DNA of 64,000 nucleotides from Myxococcota bacterium. GTDB lineage: Bacteria > Myxococcota_A > Polyangia > Polyangiales > Houyiibacteriaceae. A program made the translations under genes and the position numbers. The first letter of the stretch is position 1, and each line of letters begins with the position of its first letter. The notes beneath the pieces are model-generated. The model was not told the DNA's origin. It was given only the letters and a program-made list of their open reading frames with translations, and did not search any database. The stretch is from positions 1 to 64,000 of the forward strand of contig JANQQS010000020.1 in NCBI GenBank assembly GCA_028284955.1. The letters are read 5' to 3'. Below are positions 17,281-25,603 of the stretch, piece after piece.

Positions 17281-19215
17281 ATGAATGCGCACCGTTTTCG
17301 TTTCGGGCCGTGCACCTGCAGAACGAACCGTTTTTTTTCATTGCACGCTTCGCTATCTCGATTCCTCGTGTTTGGAGGAACGCTTGTTCTTGGTGTCGCG
17401 TTAGGTTCGACGGCTGAGGCGATAGATTTTGGAGAGAAGCCGGCCAAGCTGTTTGCGCCTTACGCCGAGTGGACCGTTTCGAACCCATCGGTCTCGGGCA
17501 ATCCCTACGATGTCGTCGCCCGAGTCACGTTCACCCATGAATCGTCGGGCAAGCAGCGTGTGACGGAGATGTTTTACGCGGGCGGCAACGAGTGGAAGTT
17601 TCGTTTCGCAGGAACACAGCTCGGTCGATGGCGGTTTACGACATCGAGCAGCGACAATGACCTCAACAATCACACGGGTCGCGTCAATGTCACCAGCAGC
17701 TCGAACCCAAAGATCACCGGCTTCCTGACAAGTCAGCGCAATCAATACGCAGTTCAGGTCGCGCCGGACCGAGTTCGAGGCTTTCTATTCAACGTATATA
17801 TGAGTGAAGGACCATATCCGACGAACCGTACCCGATCGGGGCTTCTTGATACCTTGAACAACCGATTCGACCGTTATCTTACAGAAGCAAACAACAACGG
17901 ATTCAATGTTGTTTTCGTGCATCCTGCGCGCCCAGAAATCTGGACCGATGGGCGAAATCCTCGGCAGGACGTGTTCTCTGGTCTCGAGCGAGCGATCGTG
18001 AAAGCGCATGCGCAGGGCATGAGAGTGCATATCTGGGTATGGGGAGATGAGGCGCGCGGATGGGTTCCCCCCGGAGGCATCAACAGCACTGAAGACCGGC
18101 GGCTTCAGCGCTATATCGCGTCGCGACTTGGTCCGGTGGCGGGGTGGACGATGGGCTATGGCTTCGACCTTCAAGAATGGGTGACTGAGCAGCAAACCAA
18201 GGCATGGGCAGACTATGTTCACGCCAGAATGGGATGGCAGCACCTCTTGTGGGCGCGTGGCCGCAGCAATGGTTCGCTCGATGTCGTTTCCTACAGCGGC
18301 TTCAACGTCCGAGACTACAATCGAATCAGCCGAGACATGGATAGCGACCGAAGCCGTCCCCATTTCTACGAAGAGCGCCATACCTATCGCCGCAACGGTC
18401 AGCTCGACATGCAGGGCACCCGCCGTTTTCTGTGGGACCAAGCGCTCGCAGGAGGCATGGGTGGATTTTGGGGGTTCTTTGACCGCGGAGGAGCTGAACG
18501 GCCGCCGTATCCAAACCCCGAGCAGCTCCGCACTCACTTTGCCTTTTGGCACACCAGGGGTCGATTCATTCTGGGTATGGAGCGCGCACCCGACCGAACA
18601 GACGGAGTCGCACTCGAAACGCCGAACGGAAGAAACTTCATCTTCTACAAGCGGTCGGCTGACCAAATTCGCATCAACCTGTCGGGAGCATCGGGCAACC
18701 TGAGGGCTGTGGCCGTTGATACCACGCGTGGGTACCAGGAAGTGGACGTAGGAACGCTCGAGCCTCGAGAGCATGTTTGGCGTGCCCCTCGTCGTTCGGA
18801 CTGGGCCATCGCAGTCGGTCAGTTCAACGGCCAGTCCAGCGCGGGCACTCCAGGCGGCAATACTGGTGGCGGCAACATGGGCTCTGGCAACATGGGTTCC
18901 GGTAACACGGGCTCTGGCAACATGGGTTCCGGTAACACGGGCTCTGGCAACATGGGTTCCGGCAACACGGGCTCTGGCAACATGGGTTCTGGCAACACGG
19001 GCTCTGGCAACACGGGCTCTGGCAACATGGGTTCCGGTAACACAGGTGGTGGCGGTGATGACGGCGAAGGCGGCGGAAGCACATCCTTCGAAGACTTCAC
19101 CGTGGGCGATAGCGAAGGTGGTGGATGCGCCGTGGGTTCGACTACGGCGCATGGTTCGAACTTGGCGTTCCTGATCGCCGGCTTCGCGCTCTTGATTCGT
19201 CGTCGTCGTCGATAA
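17281..19215 (+). CDS. Secreted glycosidase-like protein (DUF5060 + TIM barrel) with MYXO-CTERM-like tail
   Basis: A 644-residue exported protein. The signal peptide covers about residues 1-47 (cleavage near STAEA). A DUF5060-type beta domain follows ([30 protein letters not shown]), then a TIM-barrel-like catalytic region with [10 protein letters not shown] and [11 protein letters not shown], whose acidic residues are candidate catalytic groups, and a beta-sandwich region. A Gly/Ser/Asn/Thr/Met linker of 15-bp repeats separates this from GGGCAVGS, a hydrophobic helix and a terminal Arg run, the pattern of MYXO-CTERM sorting signals. It probably degrades polysaccharide at the cell surface; the substrate is unknown. 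Start: AAAGGGAG precedes ATG 17281. Confidence 0.75.
   Translation: MNAHRFRFGPCTCRTNRFFSLHASLSRFLVFGGTLVLGVALGSTAEAIDFGEKPAKLFAPYAEWTVSNPSVSGNPYDVVARVTFTHESSGKQRVTEMFYAGGNEWKFRFAGTQLGRWRFTTSSSDNDLNNHTGRVNVTSSSNPKITGFLTSQRNQYAVQVAPDRVRGFLFNVYMSEGPYPTNRTRSGLLDTLNNRFDRYLTEANNNGFNVVFVHPARPEIWTDGRNPRQDVFSGLERAIVKAHAQGMRVHIWVWGDEARGWVPPGGINSTEDRRLQRYIASRLGPVAGWTMGYGFDLQEWVTEQQTKAWADYVHARMGWQHLLWARGRSNGSLDVVSYSGFNVRDYNRISRDMDSDRSRPHFYEERHTYRRNGQLDMQGTRRFLWDQALAGGMGGFWGFFDRGGAERPPYPNPEQLRTHFAFWHTRGRFILGMERAPDRTDGVALETPNGRNFIFYKRSADQIRINLSGASGNLRAVAVDTTRGYQEVDVGTLEPREHVWRAPRRSDWAIAVGQFNGQSSAGTPGGNTGGGNMGSGNMGSGNTGSGNMGSGNTGSGNMGSGNTGSGNMGSGNTGSGNTGSGNMGSGNTGGGGDDGEGGGSTSFEDFTVGDSEGGGCAVGSTTAHGSNLAFLIAGFALLIRRRRR
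18855..19050 (+). repeat. 15-bp tandem repeats encoding a GSGN(M/T) linker
   Basis: About thirteen copies of a 15-bp unit (GGCAACATGGGCTCT and variants with ACG for ATG) encode alternating GSGNM and GSGNT. It makes a flexible linker between the enzyme and the C-terminal sorting tail. Confidence 0.9.
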
Positions 19216-19228
19216 ACAAACCGCCATT

Positions 19229-19259
19229 GATGAGGGCAGCCGCAATGGCTGCCCTCATC
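19229..19259. terminator. Strong hairpin between convergent genes
   Basis: GATGAGGGCAGCC (19229-19241) and GGCTGCCCTCATC (19247-19259) form a perfect 13-bp stem with a five-base loop. It sits between the glycosidase and the convergent TPR gene. There is no T-run, but position and stem strength fit a bidirectional terminator. Confidence 0.75.
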
Positions 19260-19268
19260 TTGCGGGCG

Positions 19269-19811
19269 TCAGCTTACCTCTGTGCGAACAGACACGGCGG
19301 TGCCAGTTCCGCTTAGCCGGCGGCCAACCAGTGCGCTGATTTCGGCGCCTGAGAGACCTTCCTTGACTCGGAACGCCTCCACGATTGCCCGCTGAGCTTC
19401 CTCTTCTTGGTTCGTGCGAGCGTGGATCGCGGCAAGCACGACGCGCGGCATGTAGTTCTGGTCGTCAGCTTGGCACGCTTGCTCTGCGGTAGTTCGCGCG
19501 GCGTCGAGCTTTTTGTCCGACATCAACGCGATCGCGAGCAGCGCGCCCCAGACCGACCGGCGGGGGTCGAGGGGGCTGATGCGAATACCGTGTTCGAGGC
19601 GCGAAATTGCTTCGGCAAAATCGCGTTCCATCAATCGAGCGGAACCCAGCGCGACCCAGGCTTGGGCGTTGTGGGCACGCAGATCGATAGCGTTTCGAAG
19701 AATTGGCACGGCGCGGGCGACTTCGCCCATGTCGGCGAGTGCGCATCCCGCTTTCCGGAGAAGTTGAAATCGCTCGTCGTCGAGTTCAAAGTCGCCAAAC
19801 CGAAAACGCAT
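19269..19811 (-). CDS. Short TPR protein, possibly a deletion remnant of a wHTH-TPR regulator
   Basis: A 180-residue protein. Its first 21 residues (MRFRFGDFELDDERFQLLRKA) look like the opening strands of an OmpR/CadC-type winged-helix DNA-binding domain, but the rest of that domain is missing. The sequence jumps directly into tetratricopeptide-like helices (CALADMGEVARAVPILRNAIDL, AWVALGSARLMERDFAEAISRLEHGIRISPLDP). This is what an in-frame internal deletion of a longer wHTH-TPR regulator would leave. It still has a good SD (GGAGAG) and an intact frame, so it may be expressed. The start of the ketopantoate reductase gene lies 30 bp away, divergent. Confidence 0.65.
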   Translation of the reverse strand: MRFRFGDFELDDERFQLLRKAGCALADMGEVARAVPILRNAIDLRAHNAQAWVALGSARLMERDFAEAISRLEHGIRISPLDPRRSVWGALLAIALMSDKKLDAARTTAEQACQADDQNYMPRVVLAAIHARTNQEEEAQRAIVEAFRVKEGLSGAEISALVGRRLSGTGTAVSVRTEVS

Positions 19812-19841
19812 TGCCTCTCCGCAGGTGTAGACCGAGTCGCC

Positions 19842-20804
19842 ATGAAAAGAAACACGCCATCAAATCAAAACCTTTCCAGTGTTCTCTGCGTGGGCGTTGG
19901 CGGCGTGGGCGGCTTTTATTCCGAGCGGTTTTGCCAGAAAGCTCGCGTTGGCGTGCTCGCGCGCGGTGCTCACGCAGAACATATTCGTACGCATGGCCTT
20001 CGCGTGCGTGGCCCGGGAGTCCCGGAACGAACTCGTTTGGCCCGCGTGCATGCCGTTTATGAGGATGCGTGCTCGATTGATGACGACTATGAGTTGATTG
20101 TGTTCGCGACCAAAACGTACCAGCTCACGGACGAGCTTTGCCGCGACCTTCATCGGGCTCTGCCCGACGCGGGGGTGCTCTCGTTGCTCAACGGCACGGA
20201 ATCGGAATCGGTGCTCGACCGGTTTTGGCCGGGCGCGCAAGTTGTCGCCGGAGTATCTCGAATCGCATCCAGTCGTGTCGGTCCGGGAGATATCGAAGTG
20301 GTGGCAGGTGGCGCGGTGGACATTGCACCTTGGCAGAATAAAGCGCAACCACTTGCAGAACGCGTGGCGGAGTTGTTGCGGAGCGTGGGTGTATCCTGTG
20401 CGCTGCGCGCCGATGCGCTACAAATGCTGTGGGAAAAGCTTATCTGGAACGCCGGGTTTAATGGCGTTTGCGCGCTGACAGGACGCCGCGCTGGTGAGTT
20501 GCTCGAATCTCCAGAAACCTATCAGCTGGTTCGCGGCGCCATGGAAGAAGTCGTTTGTGTGGCGCAAGGCCTCGGCGTTGCGCTCGATGTATCAATGATC
20601 GGCACCAATCTGCGTGCGACCGAAGAAGAGTTTGCTGCCACGATTCCTTCCATGTTGCAGGACGTTCGAGCAGGTCGGCGGCTTGAATACGACGCGATTC
20701 AAGGATCGGTGGTTCGCGGCGCTCGGCAGGCGAATGTCGATGTACCCATCAACCGTGCATTGTATGCCCTGCTGCAAGCGTTTGACCGCCAAATCGATGA
20801 CTAG
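19842..20804 (+). CDS. panE: Ketopantoate reductase family protein (2-dehydropantoate 2-reductase)
   Basis: A 320-residue protein of the ApbA/PanE family, which reduces 2-dehydropantoate to pantoate with NADPH in pantothenate/CoA synthesis. The nucleotide-binding motif GVGGVGG is at residues 18-24. KLIWNAGFNGVCALTG contains the catalytic-type Lys and the family's Asn, and SMLQDVRAGRRLEYDAIQG is the diagnostic C-terminal motif with the Glu. Length is normal. The start at 19842 directly precedes the Rossmann strand; the open frame further upstream is antisense to the TPR gene. The family also contains paralogues with other 2-oxo-acid substrates, so the exact substrate is inferred. Confidence 0.85.
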   Translation: MKRNTPSNQNLSSVLCVGVGGVGGFYSERFCQKARVGVLARGAHAEHIRTHGLRVRGPGVPERTRLARVHAVYEDACSIDDDYELIVFATKTYQLTDELCRDLHRALPDAGVLSLLNGTESESVLDRFWPGAQVVAGVSRIASSRVGPGDIEVVAGGAVDIAPWQNKAQPLAERVAELLRSVGVSCALRADALQMLWEKLIWNAGFNGVCALTGRRAGELLESPETYQLVRGAMEEVVCVAQGLGVALDVSMIGTNLRATEEEFAATIPSMLQDVRAGRRLEYDAIQGSVVRGARQANVDVPINRALYALLQAFDRQIDD

Positions 20805-20836
20805 CGGTTGGAGCGTCGAGAGCGGACGACGGGTGC

Positions 20837-21286
20837 TCACGCCTCCGGCGATTCACCCTGCTCAAGTTTCAACATCTCCGCAAGCAGTTTGAGAAGATCG
20901 TGTTCGGATACAATACCGACAAGGTTGCCGTCTGCATCCACTACGGGCACGCATCCAAATCGACCGGTAATGAGCTTTCCTACGGCCTCGGCCACGGTGG
21001 TGTCAGGGCGTACGGTTTCGATGCCTTCGGTCATGATTTCGCGGACAAACGTTCGGCCTTTGAGTTGCGAATCACGCATGTCTCGGACCGCGGTGTGTTC
21101 GAGCTCAGTCGACGTGTAGCGAAGCAGGTCTCGGTGGCTCACGAGTCCAATCAGTCGCTTTCCGTCGACGACCGGCAGGTGGCGGAGATGATGTCTCTTC
21201 ATGTCTCGGGCGACGTCGAGGAGATTTTCCCATTCTTCCAAGACGACGACATCTTTGGTCATCACTTCCGATACGAGTCGATACAT
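20837..21286 (-). CDS. Two-CBS-domain protein
   Basis: A 149-residue protein consisting of a tandem pair of CBS domains (roughly residues 1-60 and 70-140). Hallmarks are VSEVMTKDVVVLEEWENL, HHLRHLPVVDGKRLIGLVSHRDLL, IMTEGIETVRPDTTVAEA and VPVVDADGNLVGIVSEHDLL. Such pairs bind adenine nucleotides and act as energy or ligand sensors, usually on a partner protein that is not evident here. AAGGAG lies nine bases before the start at 21286. It converges with the ketopantoate reductase gene across a 32-bp gap. The 195 bp upstream, to 21481, show no gene. Confidence 0.9.
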   Translation of the reverse strand: MYRLVSEVMTKDVVVLEEWENLLDVARDMKRHHLRHLPVVDGKRLIGLVSHRDLLRYTSTELEHTAVRDMRDSQLKGRTFVREIMTEGIETVRPDTTVAEAVGKLITGRFGCVPVVDADGNLVGIVSEHDLLKLLAEMLKLEQGESPEA

Positions 21287-21481
21287 GGCTGAGCTCCTTG
21301 CCAAGCGGTGCAAGCTGCGGGGCAGTCAGAGCAACCGGCGTGCCACGAACGAAAAAGGGCTCTAGCGGTTTCTTTTCAGGTGCCAGAGGCACATATCAAG
21401 CAATCCGCGACGACGCGTCCGCGCAACGCGTGCGTTGACTTGTTGCGCGCGCGCATTCGTTGCGCCAACGGTAGCCTCCAT

Positions 21482-22396
21482 CTATTCGCATGTTCTCGCG
21501 TCCGGCGACGTACGCGGCCCACATTCAAACGACACGCCCACCACGAACAATGGTCCCGCGTACACGTTTTGTTCTCCGCCGACGATTTGTTCCCAATCGA
21601 ACGTCACCGCAAGAGGAGTACGAGGAATGGGAATTCCCACTCCTGCCCCGACGCTCAAATATTCGGTTCCTTCTCCGAAGATGAAACCGACGTCGGTGCG
21701 CAGGTCGCTAGAAGGCACAATCTGTCCGCGAAACGTGGCTTTGAGCCAAGCGTAGTCAAAAAGAGAGTGACCAAGCTCGGCCCCGAAATTCATTTGATGC
21801 GCGAACCCTTTTGTCCGCCAGTTCACTCCGAAATCAGCCGAAACCCAGGAACGAATACGATGGAGCGAGAGAGAGTAGGCCAAACGCGTCCACAGATTGA
21901 ATTCACCGTCTCCAGTTGGCAAACCAATGCCGCGCTGGACAACTTCGCCCGACGCCAGCGTCGACGACTGAAAGACTTGAGCATCGGGATCCCCAGTGGG
22001 GAATTCGGGAGCCACCACGGCGGCGACATGGTGTGCGCCAAACGTGAGGCCGTACTTGAATCCGAGCCGAAGATCGCCGGTGCCGGTTACGCGCGAGGTG
22101 TTCTCGAACGAATTCACCCGCAGCGCTTGCCAATCCACCGAAACCGTCAGCGAATCGAGAACGCCATACTCTGCGTACAAAGCGAGACTTCTGAGTCTGA
22201 GATCTTCCCCGCCATTGTTGAGGTTGCCGCTCAGATCAAAGAATCGATTGGAGCGAAAGCTCGTCACCGCGAGCTTCGCGTAGGCAGAGTTCTGCTGCCG
22301 CGTAAAGCCGCTTTCGGCAGCGACGGGGTTCGGCGCGGAAGCCCACAATGTCACCACCGCCAAAGCGGCGATGCCGATCCGGTGTAGATAGCTCAT
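21482..22396 (-). CDS. Outer-membrane beta-barrel protein
   Basis: A 304-residue exported protein with a Sec signal peptide (cleavage after NPVAA, about residue 26). The mature part is a run of amphipathic strands ending in aromatic residues (RLRSLALYAEYGVLDSLTVSVDW, LRLGFKYGLTFG, YLSVGAGVGIPI, PLFVVGVSFE). The pattern and length fit the transporter/MetA-pathway-type outer-membrane barrels. The cargo is unknown. AGAGG sits eight bases before the ATG at 22396, which is favoured over the ATG six bases further upstream. It follows the DM13 lipoprotein gene on the same strand; the 93-bp gap is filled largely by a 20-bp triplicate. Confidence 0.7.
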   Translation of the reverse strand: MSYLHRIGIAALAVVTLWASAPNPVAAESGFTRQQNSAYAKLAVTSFRSNRFFDLSGNLNNGGEDLRLRSLALYAEYGVLDSLTVSVDWQALRVNSFENTSRVTGTGDLRLGFKYGLTFGAHHVAAVVAPEFPTGDPDAQVFQSSTLASGEVVQRGIGLPTGDGEFNLWTRLAYSLSLHRIRSWVSADFGVNWRTKGFAHQMNFGAELGHSLFDYAWLKATFRGQIVPSSDLRTDVGFIFGEGTEYLSVGAGVGIPIPRTPLAVTFDWEQIVGGEQNVYAGPLFVVGVSFECGPRTSPDARTCE

Positions 22397-22438
22397 GGTC
22401 ATCGCCTCTTTGGCTTAGGTGTTGTTGCGTTGTTGGCG

Positions 22439-22496
22439 AACGTGTCGCGGTTATAGAAAACGTGTCGCGGTTATAGAAACGTGTCGCGGTTAGAGA
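22439..22496 (-). repeat. 20-bp x3 tandem repeat between DM13 and barrel genes
   Basis: AACGTGTCGCGGTTATAGAA occurs at 22439-22458 and 22459-22478, with a shortened third copy at 22479-22496 that overlaps the stop codon of the DM13 gene. It forms most of the leader of the beta-barrel gene. Confidence 0.9.
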
Positions 22497-22993
22497 TCTG
22501 CGAGCGTTCCAACCCCGAAGTTCACGCCGGCCGTGGGGCACCAAATAATGACATTGTCGAAGTCGTTTACGTCGATGCTCGAAGGCACGGTGAACGAAAA
22601 ACTGCCGCTTCCGCCATTGGGAATGATTCCAAGCGCCGGGCTGACGCTCATCGGATCTGCATCGAGTTGCTCTTGAACGTTTTCGTCAGTCTGCGCGAGC
22701 CTCAACTCGGTGTCGCCTGGCCCCGTCGCTTGCATGAAGTCCGAGCCAAGTTCGACAACGGTTTCCCCCGCTGCGTTTGTGCCGATTTGAACGAGACCAG
22801 TTGCCGATGGCGTGCCTTCGACATCCATCAGCTGCGCCTCAGCGGTAGGGGATAGCGCTGACGAGGCGTCGCTCGTGTCGGTCGTCGACGGCGCGCTGCC
22901 GGTTCCGGCGTCACTCGAAGTAGAGCCATCGTCATCGCCGCATGCCGCGGCCCCGACGGATACGCACAGTATGAAAGGAATGAGTTTTCGCAT
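22490..22993 (-). CDS. DM13-domain lipoprotein
   Basis: A 167-residue predicted lipoprotein (lipobox VGAAAC|GDD at residue 18) with a Ser/Thr/Asp linker and a C-terminal domain that matches the DM13 pattern: VVELGSDFMQATGPGDTELRLAQ, then FTVPSSIDVNDFDNVIIWC, and a final FGVGTLADL. DM13 domains carry a nearly invariant Cys near the C-terminus (here in IIWCPT) and are proposed to take part in redox or electron transfer in the envelope. The start has GGGAGAA upstream. It is followed by the outer-membrane barrel gene on the same strand, so an envelope redox or metal function for the pair is plausible. The 193 bp downstream of the beta-propeller gene leading into this one contain no gene. Confidence 0.7.
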   Translation of the reverse strand: MRKLIPFILCVSVGAAACGDDDGSTSSDAGTGSAPSTTDTSDASSALSPTAEAQLMDVEGTPSATGLVQIGTNAAGETVVELGSDFMQATGPGDTELRLAQTDENVQEQLDADPMSVSPALGIIPNGGSGSFSFTVPSSIDVNDFDNVIIWCPTAGVNFGVGTLADL

Positions 22994-23186
22994 GACCGTA
23001 TTCTCCCAAGTCAGTGAAATGAACCTGCCGCCGAAGGGGCGGCGAACGGGAGAGCTATACGGCCCACGAAAAGCGAGAGTTACGCTCGTTGCGACGCAAT
23101 AAACTGAATGCCGAGTTTCGGTCAGATCAATGATCGGGCGCCGTCGCGCGCTGACGATTCGCTAATGGGAGCGGGCGGCGGTTGCC

Positions 23187-25526
23187 TTACTGGTGTGTTC
23201 GAACGACGAACGTCTCCCAGATTCGGGGGCGCCGACCGGTGGCTCGAAGCTCGGCTCCTCCGCCGCGGTACGCCATCAGCCAGAGGCCGCTCCGAGTTTG
23301 CAGAGCGATCCGGCTTCCGTCGCGAACCGTGGGGCGGCCGTCGAGAGTCTTCACGGTGAAGAGCTCCCACGGGCCAGCTCTTCGCCCACCTGCGTCGACG
23401 GAGCTTCCTCCGCCGCTCTGCGCCCGAATATACAAGCCGTGTGGTCCTTGCAGGGCAACCTGTCGGCCATCGTATAAGAGGCCTGGTTCGACCATGGCGA
23501 GGGTCCAGGTTTCCGATGCGCCAGCCGATGAGGCGTTCGCGTTTACTGAACCGTCGCCAGGCGCGCTGACCCACTGGCCGGACATGGCTTGCAGAGAAAC
23601 TCGGTCGCCATGCAGCAGATATTTTCCTGCCTGAGGCGGAGTCATCGGCGAATAAACGAACGCTTGCACGCGATCGATATTCGTCAGGAAGTTTGAGTAG
23701 TCGGTCCCTGGGTCGTGTGCAGAGATATAAAGACCGAGCGAGGTATGTGCAGGTGCAGTTCGATGAAAATCCAAGGCGTGCCCGAACTCATTGCTGAGGA
23801 TACTGCCCTGGTTGAACTTGCGGCCGGCGAGCGGGATGGTGAGGCGACGTTGATCATCCGTGAGTACGGGAATGTTCGGTTCCACTGTCGACCACGTGAG
23901 AAGCGGAGCGGGAGGGCCAGCGTTCGCAAACGCGAAATAGCGTCCAAAAACCGGGCTCCATACAATGTCGCCAAGACCGCCGGGCACGTCGTCACGCCTC
24001 GATTGCCGGCTCGCGCTCACCCACGCGTCGGGGTTTTCGATATCGCCGACGCGTACTCGAACCCGGTAGGTGAGCACGCTTCGGTTCTCTGGGCGGCCGT
24101 GCGCGGTGTCGTCTTGAAAAAAGAGCTCCAAGTATTCGCCGCGCACAAGGGCTGTCGGATAGCCGGCGCCGTAGGAACGAAACATGTCAAAACGTTCTTC
24201 GACATTCGCGTAGCTCGGCGAGGGAAATATGTTGTGGTTTTCTTTTCGGTTCCACGGGTTCACGATGGCGCCGTCGCCGGCTTTTCCGATGAAGCGCTCC
24301 CATTTTGGCACGCCATGCTCCATGCCCTGCCCATCCCATGTGGCAAGGCATATCCGGTTGTCCGAACTGCCGAGCATATCCGCACCAGTGAGCGATTCCG
24401 CGACGTAGCCGAGTCGTTGGCGGGGGGAGAAGAAGTCGACATAGTCTTGAAAGGCGCCGTCTGGCTCGGCGGTCGCGAATGTATTGTACGCAGCTGGATG
24501 AAACGCGGCGTAGATTGGTTTTCGGTCGCAAGGCTTGCCGTTGTCGGGAGGCGGGGCGTCTTCGCAGCTGTCGGAATAAAACCAAAAGGGCGGGTTCCCG
24601 TGATGCAACGCCCGCCATTCGACCCCGTCGGCCTCACATTTTGTTTCATTGCACGTGCTTCGCGACTCGTTTGGTTCGCACGCGCGCAAATAACGATCAA
24701 TCCTCCCATCGGGGGTACGCAGCTCGCAGGAATACACCGCGTGGGTGCCTGGTCGACGAAAGCGTGGTGCGAAACCGAGAAGGTTTTCGTTGGGGTCGAG
24801 CACGTACCCGCCCGTCCAATCGGGAACGAGGACGTCATTGTAGTCGCGAGACCGAATCTGTGGCGCGGCGACTTCGCCGTTGTCGACCCAGGTATCGGTG
24901 CGGCCTACGCTGTAGAAGCGCCGCACGGCGGTCGACCACAGGCCATAGCACTCGTAGAACATGTAGTACTTGCCACCGATCTTGACGACGGAGGGCGAGC
25001 CCAAGGTGTGGTCGTCGGCGGCATTGCGGAGGTTGCCGTTGTCATCCCGCGCGGTTCCCGCTACGGCTTTGAGGACCACCTGAGGCGTGGTCCAAGTCTG
25101 CCCGTCGGGGCTTGTGCTGTAGTAGATTCGATCGCCTTCGGTGTGGTCGAAGGGCGGAAGGTCTGTCCCTTCGTCCCAGTGACCAAACCACCACATCTTG
25201 AAGCGCTGGTTTTGGTCCGAAGCGGACTGATCGAGCATCGTTGAGGGCTGAAGATCGTACAGCCACGGTTCAGTGGTCGAAGGAGAATCTGGGCCGCGGC
25301 CTTGCGCGGATCCAATCACCGTTCCGACATAGTGCATGTCCAAAAAGCCTAGCTCGTTGTTCGCAGAGTTGCTCAGCGGACCGTTCTGGGCAGCCGCGGG
25401 CGATATCCATCCCGCCATCAGGATTCCGTACGCCGCGAATCTGCAGATGTAGTTTCTGGGCACGGCTGGACTTCTCGGCACGGCTGGGCATCGTGCCGCG
25501 AAGCGACTTGGGTTTCGGTTCCGCAT
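23187..25526 (-). CDS. Secreted beta-propeller protein with C-terminal beta-trefoil (fascin-like) repeats
   Basis: A 779-residue exported protein with a signal peptide ending ISPAAA|QNG. Residues about 60-560 look like a five-bladed propeller of the GH43/GH32 type (DRIYYSTSPDGQTW, LGSPSVVKIGGKYYMFYECYG, GDIVWSPVFGRYFAFANAG). Residues about 630-779 hold three beta-trefoil-like units: GDRVSLQAMSGQWVSA, GRQVALQGPHGLYIRAQ and GSRIALQTRSGLWLMA. This resembles fascin/actin-crosslinking folds used for carbohydrate binding. A large insertion with ten Cys lies near residues 270-330. It is probably a secreted glycan-acting or glycan-binding protein; catalytic residues were not assigned. Its SD is weak. 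The N-terminus contains an 18-bp duplication. Confidence 0.65.
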   Translation of the reverse strand: MRNRNPSRFAARCPAVPRSPAVPRNYICRFAAYGILMAGWISPAAAQNGPLSNSANNELGFLDMHYVGTVIGSAQGRGPDSPSTTEPWLYDLQPSTMLDQSASDQNQRFKMWWFGHWDEGTDLPPFDHTEGDRIYYSTSPDGQTWTTPQVVLKAVAGTARDDNGNLRNAADDHTLGSPSVVKIGGKYYMFYECYGLWSTAVRRFYSVGRTDTWVDNGEVAAPQIRSRDYNDVLVPDWTGGYVLDPNENLLGFAPRFRRPGTHAVYSCELRTPDGRIDRYLRACEPNESRSTCNETKCEADGVEWRALHHGNPPFWFYSDSCEDAPPPDNGKPCDRKPIYAAFHPAAYNTFATAEPDGAFQDYVDFFSPRQRLGYVAESLTGADMLGSSDNRICLATWDGQGMEHGVPKWERFIGKAGDGAIVNPWNRKENHNIFPSPSYANVEERFDMFRSYGAGYPTALVRGEYLELFFQDDTAHGRPENRSVLTYRVRVRVGDIENPDAWVSASRQSRRDDVPGGLGDIVWSPVFGRYFAFANAGPPAPLLTWSTVEPNIPVLTDDQRRLTIPLAGRKFNQGSILSNEFGHALDFHRTAPAHTSLGLYISAHDPGTDYSNFLTNIDRVQAFVYSPMTPPQAGKYLLHGDRVSLQAMSGQWVSAPGDGSVNANASSAGASETWTLAMVEPGLLYDGRQVALQGPHGLYIRAQSGGGSSVDAGGRRAGPWELFTVKTLDGRPTVRDGSRIALQTRSGLWLMAYRGGGAELRATGRRPRIWETFVVRTHQ
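25458..25493 (-). repeat. 18-bp x2 tandem repeat in an N-terminus
   Basis: GGGCACGGCTGGACTTCT (25458-25475) and CGGCACGGCTGGGCATCG (25476-25493) are adjacent near-copies. On the coding strand they give PAVPRS and PAVPRN within the first 25 residues of the beta-propeller protein. Confidence 0.7.
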
Positions 25527-25603
25527 GGCGTCCGAGTACCAAAAATGCCGCCCCCAGGATAGAGGTTTTGAGGAATGAATCCTCGCTCAGCGAAAAGCGA
25601 GCG

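Noticed and set aside
17785-19245. 486-codon open frame on the minus strand opposite the glycosidase
   Set aside because: The plus-strand product has a signal peptide, known domains and a sorting tail; the antisense frame is Arg/His/Val low-complexity and arises from GC-rich codon bias. The same applies to long frames opposite the genes at 23187-25526 and 25604-26806.
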